DNA of 11,398 bases from CAWANF01 sp963783355 (GTDB taxonomy: Bacteria; Bacteroidota; Rhodothermia; Balneolales; DATFMH01), in NCBI GenBank assembly GCA_963783355.1, contig CAWANF010000004.1, positions 1 to 11,398 on the forward strand, written 5' to 3'. Made by a program: the position numbers and the translations under genes. Positions 7,105 to 11,398 of this stretch are shown here, piece after piece. The notes under the pieces were generated by a model. The model saw only the letters and a program-made list of their open reading frames with translations. It was not told the origin of the DNA and did not search any database. How positions within the stretch are numbered: the stretch's first letter is position 1; every line of letters starts with the position of its first letter.

Positions 7105-7518
7105 ATGATCACCCAGGACTATTTAAATCAGATAACCTATAAAATCATTGGATGTGCTATTGAAGTCCATAAAGAACTTGGGCCGGGTTTGCTTGAACAC
7201 ATTTATGAGAAGTGTTTCATTTACGAACTTAAGCTTCATGGCTTTGATGTTAAAAGTCAATTTACCGTCCCGGTTTTTTACAAAGGACTTGAAATGGAGT
7301 GTGATTTGAAGCTTGATGTAGTGATCAATAATTTGGTTATCGTTGAATTAAAATCAGTAAATGAAATGCATCCTGTTTTTGAAGCACAATTGTTGACTTA
7401 CATGAAATTAATGGAGATCCCAAAAGGAATTCTGATCAATTTCAATTGCAAAAATTTATTTCATGATGGCCAGAAAACGTTCGTAAACGATTACTATGCT
7501 GAATTACCTCAAAAGTAA
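7105..7518 (+). CDS. GxxExxY-family protein, PD-(D/E)xK nuclease superfamily
   Basis: This 137-residue protein carries the defining motif G28-L-L-E31-H-I-Y34. It also has a PD-(D/E)xK-like core: Asp71 (DLKLDVV), then E81-L-K83 in VIVELKSV, and a helix with AQLLTYMKL (95-103). The family is widespread in Bacteroidota and other phyla; it is assigned to the PD-(D/E)xK superfamily by fold and motif, but its biological role is not established. The predicted key residues are present and the length is normal, so the gene seems intact. It is not a usual kdp member. It sits between a repeat array and a degenerate trace of the same repeat, which suggests a cassette. Nuclease activity and any link to the repeats are inference. 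Confidence 0.93.
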   Translation: MITQDYLNQITYKIIGCAIEVHKELGPGLLEHIYEKCFIYELKLHGFDVKSQFTVPVFYKGLEMECDLKLDVVINNLVIVELKSVNEMHPVFEAQLLTYMKLMEIPKGILINFNCKNLFHDGQKTFVNDYYAELPQK

Positions 7519-7520
7519 AT

Positions 7521-7558
7521 TTATGTGTTGTATGTGACGATATAACTAAGTGGTAAAA
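7521..7558. repeat. Degenerate CTATGTG-type repeat after GxxExxY gene
   Basis: TATGTGTTG, TATGTGACG and a weaker ATATAACTA form three 9-base steps, followed by AGTGGTAAAA. The same order, ATGTG words then GTGGTAAAA, occurs at 7065-7097 just before the GxxExxY gene. The trace runs to the kdpD start codon. Confidence 0.6.
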
Positions 7559-10246
7559 ATGGATAAACTTGATGACAACAGGCCGGACCCCGATGAATTA
7601 CTGGCTTCTCTTATTTATGAAGAAGAAAAAAGTAAACGCGGCAAACTGAAAATATTTTTCGGTATGTGTGCCGGCGTTGGTAAAACCTATTCTATGCTTC
7701 AGGCCGCGAATATTGAAAAGACAAAAGGTAGTGATGTCATCATTGGTTATGTTGAAACACACAATAGAAAGGAGACGGCTGAACTTGTTCAAGGTTTTGA
7801 GTTAATACCAAGAAAAAAATATCTGTACAAATCAACGATAGTTCAGGAAATGGACCTGGATGCCATTATAGCCAGAAAACCCCAAACTGTACTTGTCGAC
7901 GAACTCGCCCATAGCAACGCACCGGGAAGCCGTCACGCCAAAAGGTTTCAGGATGTTCAGGAATTACTTGAGCAGGGAATCAATGTTTACACAACGCTAA
8001 ATGTGCAACACCTGGAAAGCCGCTACGATACTGTTGCTCAGATAACCGGAATTATGGTAAGGGAGACTGTACCAGATGAGATTTTCGAGAATTCAGATGA
8101 CCTTGAATTGGTTGACCTGACCCCGGACGAACTATTGCAGAGACTTTCAGAGGGGAAGGTATATACACCGGAGCGGTCGGAAGAAGCCATAAAGAACTTT
8201 TTCCGTAAAGGAAATATCACCGCTTTGCGAGAAATGGCCCTACGTATTGTAGCAGACAGGGTTGATAAGCAATTGCACGATTACATGCAATACAAACGTA
8301 TTCGCGGCCCCTGGAGATCAGGGTTGCATCTCTTAGTTGCAATTGACTACCATCAGCAATCCACCCGCTTGCTTCGTTGGGCAAAAAACCTTTCATACTC
8401 AATGAGAGCAAATATTCAGGCTATTTATGTTGAGACATCTCACAAGATGACAGACAAAGAGCGTGAACAGCTTGATAAAAATATTAACCTCGCCAAACAA
8501 TTAGGAATTAAATTCCGGATTATAACAAATTACAATGTTGTAAAAGCAATCATTGATTTCGCCAATAAAGAAAATGCTACCCACATAATTGTTGGAAAAC
8601 CTCGTGTCCGCAACCTCCTTACCATGTTCAGGCTCAGCAATTTTGTGAACAGGCTGATTCAATATAGCGGAAATATTGATGTTTATATTCTCGGTGCAGA
8701 CAAACAGGCTAAAGACCGGTTTAAAAACAGAGTTGCCCTGCCATCTTTTACCTCAACGATCGGCCAGTATATTGTTATTTCAATATTGGTTATTTTAGTA
8801 TCTGTGATTTTCTTCCAGCTTAAAGAATATGTTGGATATCAGGTAGTTTCTTTTGTTCTGTTGTTCCTGGTTTCCATTTTGGCTATCTTTTATGGTTCAG
8901 GCCCTATATTACTTGCTTCTACCCTGTGTGCTTTAATTTGGAATTACTTCTTCATTCCTCCGTTGTTTACCTTAAATATTGGAAAAACAGAAGATGTAAT
9001 GATGCTCATCATGTTTTTTATCATCGCCTTGCTCAATGGTATTTTGACATCGAGAGTCAGGGTACAGGAAATGAAAATCAGGGACAGGGAAGAACGAACC
9101 AATGCGCTGTACCAGCTTACAAGAGAACTGACTATGGTATCAGGTATTGAGGAAGTAACCCAGACTGCACTGAAATACATTCATAAATATTTCAAACTTG
9201 AGAGCGCCATCATTATTAAAAACGAAATCAACCAAATTGATAATATGGTAAGGCATGCTACTAAAATTCAGTTTACGGAAAACGATATGAGTGTAGTTAA
9301 CTGGGTATATAAAAATTCAGCTAAAGCAGGTAAATACTCTGATACGCTCCCTTCTGGAAATTATACCTATTATCCGATGATTGGGATCAATGAAAATATG
9401 GGAGTAATTGCGGTGGAACATCAGCGAAGGTTTACGCAAGGAGAAGAACAATTTTGGGAAGCATGTATTTCCCAAATTTCAGGTAAATATGAACGTGAAT
9501 ATCTGCGTAATGCTGCCAGGAAATCCTATATTTTAAGTGAATCGGATAAACTTTATAAGACTCTTTTTAATACCATATCGCATGAATTACGCATTCCGGT
9601 AGCTACAATTCTGGGAGCTTCAGATACCTTACTTTCTCAGGAATTTACTGAAGAAACGCGTAAAAAACTATATTCGGAAATAAGTATTGCCTCGGTGAGG
9701 CTGAATCGTCTTATTGAAAATCTTCTGAATATGTCACGCCTTGAATCCGGACGTATAACTCCCCATCCCGATTGGTCTGATGTTCACGATCTGGTGAATA
9801 AGGTTACTGAATCTCTTTCACAGGAGTTGCAACCATTCAAACTGTCGGTTGTTATTCCAGCTGAAATGCCGCTTGTAAACATTGATTTTGGGCTTATTGA
9901 GCAGGTTTTACATAATCTGGTGTTAAATTCCACCCAATATTCCCCGGCAGGAAGTACCATAAGAATCAAATTTTTCTATGATAATGGCACTCTAAGTATT
10001 CAGATCACGGACAGGGGTGTCGGTTTTCCGGAATCTGAATTATCCTCGGTTTTTAATAAATTTTACAGGGGTAAAGATGCTAAGGCAGGAGGAACTGGTT
10101 TAGGACTGTCAATTGTAAAGGGATTTATTGAAGCCCACAAGGGCACAGTGACCGCCGAAAACCGGCAAAATGGGGGTTCTGTTTTTACGATTAAACTTCC
10201 AGTGGAAATATCTGATATGAATTCATATAACAGTCAAGATGATTAA
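7559..10246 (+). CDS. kdpD: KdpD, K+-responsive sensor histidine kinase
   Basis: KdpD (895 residues from ATG 7559, the E. coli length) autophosphorylates and passes phosphate to KdpE under K+ limitation. Order: KdpD N-domain with Walker A GMCAGVGKT (35-43) and Walker B-like VLVDELAH (111-118); a universal-stress-protein-like domain (about 257-380); four membrane helices (about 399-421, 428-446, 448-465, 479-497); a GAF-like region (about 510-640); the phosphoacceptor helix with His675 in SHELRIP; and an ATPase domain with LNSTQYSP (789-796), DRGVG (818-822) and GTGLGLS (846-852). A GTG three codons upstream is possible, but it lies in repeat-like sequence. The residue four after the His is Ile rather than the Thr/Asn usual in kinases with phosphatase activity. 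The USP domain has AxDxH where c-di-AMP-binding KdpDs have AxSxS. Confidence 0.97.
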   Translation: MDKLDDNRPDPDELLASLIYEEEKSKRGKLKIFFGMCAGVGKTYSMLQAANIEKTKGSDVIIGYVETHNRKETAELVQGFELIPRKKYLYKSTIVQEMDLDAIIARKPQTVLVDELAHSNAPGSRHAKRFQDVQELLEQGINVYTTLNVQHLESRYDTVAQITGIMVRETVPDEIFENSDDLELVDLTPDELLQRLSEGKVYTPERSEEAIKNFFRKGNITALREMALRIVADRVDKQLHDYMQYKRIRGPWRSGLHLLVAIDYHQQSTRLLRWAKNLSYSMRANIQAIYVETSHKMTDKEREQLDKNINLAKQLGIKFRIITNYNVVKAIIDFANKENATHIIVGKPRVRNLLTMFRLSNFVNRLIQYSGNIDVYILGADKQAKDRFKNRVALPSFTSTIGQYIVISILVILVSVIFFQLKEYVGYQVVSFVLLFLVSILAIFYGSGPILLASTLCALIWNYFFIPPLFTLNIGKTEDVMMLIMFFIIALLNGILTSRVRVQEMKIRDREERTNALYQLTRELTMVSGIEEVTQTALKYIHKYFKLESAIIIKNEINQIDNMVRHATKIQFTENDMSVVNWVYKNSAKAGKYSDTLPSGNYTYYPMIGINENMGVIAVEHQRRFTQGEEQFWEACISQISGKYEREYLRNAARKSYILSESDKLYKTLFNTISHELRIPVATILGASDTLLSQEFTEETRKKLYSEISIASVRLNRLIENLLNMSRLESGRITPHPDWSDVHDLVNKVTESLSQELQPFKLSVVIPAEMPLVNIDFGLIEQVLHNLVLNSTQYSPAGSTIRIKFFYDNGTLSIQITDRGVGFPESELSSVFNKFYRGKDAKAGGTGLGLSIVKGFIEAHKGTVTAENRQNGGSVFTIKLPVEISDMNSYNSQDD

Positions 10247-10930
10247 ATGACAAACGCCGGTACAATACTCATCGTTGATGATGAAGTGCAAATACGCCGC
10301 CTTCTTGAAATTACACTCTCTGCAAATGGCTATAAAGTTGCTGAAGCTTCTACAGGGAAGGAAGGAGTCTCACTTGCTGCCTCACTTCAACCTTTTTTGA
10401 TGATCCTTGACCTGGGGTTACCTGATATTGACGGCCTTGATATGATTAAAAAATTGCGTGAATGGTATCAGAACCCCGTTATTATACTTTCTGTCCGCAA
10501 TTCTGAAAGTGATATAATAAAAGCCCTTGATAATGGGGCTAACGACTACCTTACCAAACCTTTCCGCACGGGAGAATTACTGGCTCGTATACGGGCAGCT
10601 ATTCGACAAAACCAGGCGTCGACCGACGATCCCTGCTTAGTCTTTGGTTCATTGAACATTGATTTGGCAAACCACACTGTACGTAAGAATAACGAAATGA
10701 TTAAACTGACATCCACTGAATTTTCACTGTTAGCCCTTTTGGCCAAAAATGAAGGCAGGGTACTGACACATCAATTTATATTAAAAGAAATATGGGGAAT
10801 GGGCTACATTGAGCAGACCCAATATCTCAGGGTGTTTATAGCTCAGTTGCGAAAAAAAATTGAAGATGATCCTGCCAGGCCTAAACTTTTCAACACAGAA
10901 TCAGGGATTGGGTACAGGTTTGGAAGTTAA
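10247..10930 (+). CDS. kdpE: KdpE, OmpR-family response regulator
   Basis: KdpE (227 residues) is the transcription activator paired with KdpD. The receiver domain shows the acidic pocket D11-D12-E13, phosphoacceptor Asp55 in LDLGLPDIDG, Ser82, and Lys104 in TKPF. The C-terminal winged-helix domain (about 130-226) has STEFSLLALL, the recognition-helix region EQTQYLRVFIAQLRKKIE (189-206) and the ending DPARPKLFNTESGIGYRF, very like E. coli KdpE. The start codon follows the kdpD stop with no gap (TAAATG), implying translational coupling. Its predicted target is the operator-like sequence before kdpF. Recognition-helix similarity to E. coli KdpE is consistent with the similar operator there. Confidence 0.97.
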   Translation: MTNAGTILIVDDEVQIRRLLEITLSANGYKVAEASTGKEGVSLAASLQPFLMILDLGLPDIDGLDMIKKLREWYQNPVIILSVRNSESDIIKALDNGANDYLTKPFRTGELLARIRAAIRQNQASTDDPCLVFGSLNIDLANHTVRKNNEMIKLTSTEFSLLALLAKNEGRVLTHQFILKEIWGMGYIEQTQYLRVFIAQLRKKIEDDPARPKLFNTESGIGYRFGS

Positions 10931-11398
10931 AATGCGAAGGTGACCTTACAAATGAAGTGATTTCAACAGGACAGATTTGTCTGTTAAACCTTTAAATGCT
11001 TACTTGTTTTAAATCCTTGTATTTCTTCGATTTCCTCAGCTGAAAAATTGATAATGTCAATCTCCTTATCTCCTTCACCCGGATAAAAACCTCAATGGCT
11101 TCTTTTTGTATATCGGTCCAAAATGAATTTTTGAAAAAAACGGGAATTGGAGACCACGATAACGGGGTAATTTTGCCATATCCAAAATAACCAACTCTCA
11201 TGCTATAATTAACGCTTTTGTCTCAGATCACCCACAAGTTTATTACCCTGGCATTGGTTTAAGGGTATCGTTAAAAATATCCGGTAAGTCAATAATCTGT
11301 AAACCAGTTTGGCAAATCGTGACAAATATCCGTTACCTTATTCAAGGAAATTATTACGGCATCTGTGTATATTAAATAGTCTTATAAAACTTCATATT
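10931..11398. other. Gene-free tail, possible minus-strand coding remnants
   Basis: No intact gene is supported. On the minus strand a 35-codon open stretch ending at 10984 reads ...GDKEIDIINFSAEEIEEIQG..., protein-like in composition. Upstream in the same frame stops interrupt the reading, while another frame is open for 69 codons (11201 to 10992). Around 11220-11370 short protein-like pieces appear in different minus-strand frames. This looks like a decayed gene with frameshifts, family not recognised. A small stem ACAGA/TCTGT (10971-10975 with 10980-10984) lies 41 bases after kdpE, without a T run, and is a poor terminator candidate. Confidence 0.35.

Noticed and set aside
7550..7558. GTG start for kdpD
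   Set aside because: The three extra codons lie in the GTGGTAAAA repeat tail; ATG 7559 gives the normal KdpD N terminus.
10971..10984. Rho-independent terminator after kdpE
   Set aside because: Stem of five pairs with AT-rich content and no following T run.

Overview
The window carries a complete high-affinity potassium uptake locus, kdpF-kdpA-kdpB-(small ORF)-kdpC followed by the sensor and regulator genes kdpD-kdpE, all on the + strand. Protein sequences, moderate-to-low GC, lack of clear Shine-Dalgarno sites and the DUF3108-type secreted protein upstream suggest a member of the Bacteroidota. That assignment comes from family resemblance alone; no rRNA or taxonomic marker is present.

Layout. 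1-146: no gene seen. 147-860: secreted DUF3108-like protein, probably separate from the kdp unit. 861-1565: about 700 bases without a convincing gene. Its middle is richer in GC than the flanks, and its 3' part contains a sequence strongly resembling the E. coli KdpE operator (1406-1433). 1566-1661: kdpF, a 31-residue membrane peptide. 1664-6255: kdpA, kdpB, a 67-residue protein of unknown function, and kdpC, all tightly spaced. 6254-7097: a tandem array of long repeat units (three of 219 bp, one of 113 bp, one partial), the full units each carrying a 26-bp inverted repeat built of CTATGTG words. 7105-7518: a GxxExxY-family protein of the PD-(D/E)xK nuclease superfamily. 7521-7558: a degenerate trace of the same CTATGTG motif. 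7559-10246: kdpD. 10247-10930: kdpE, starting directly after the kdpD stop. 10931-11398: no confident gene, with possible remnants of a minus-strand coding sequence.

How the genes work together. KdpA is the K+-selective channel-like subunit, KdpB the P-type ATPase, KdpC and KdpF accessory membrane subunits. KdpD senses potassium limitation and phosphorylates KdpE, which should activate the kdpF promoter; the operator-like sequence fits this. The most unusual feature is that kdpFABC and kdpDE are separated by about 1.3 kb of repeat array plus GxxExxY gene. Repeat sequence reaches into the kdpC stop codon on one side and the kdpD start region on the other. This looks like a cassette that entered or expanded between the two halves of the locus, and it may affect how kdpDE is expressed.
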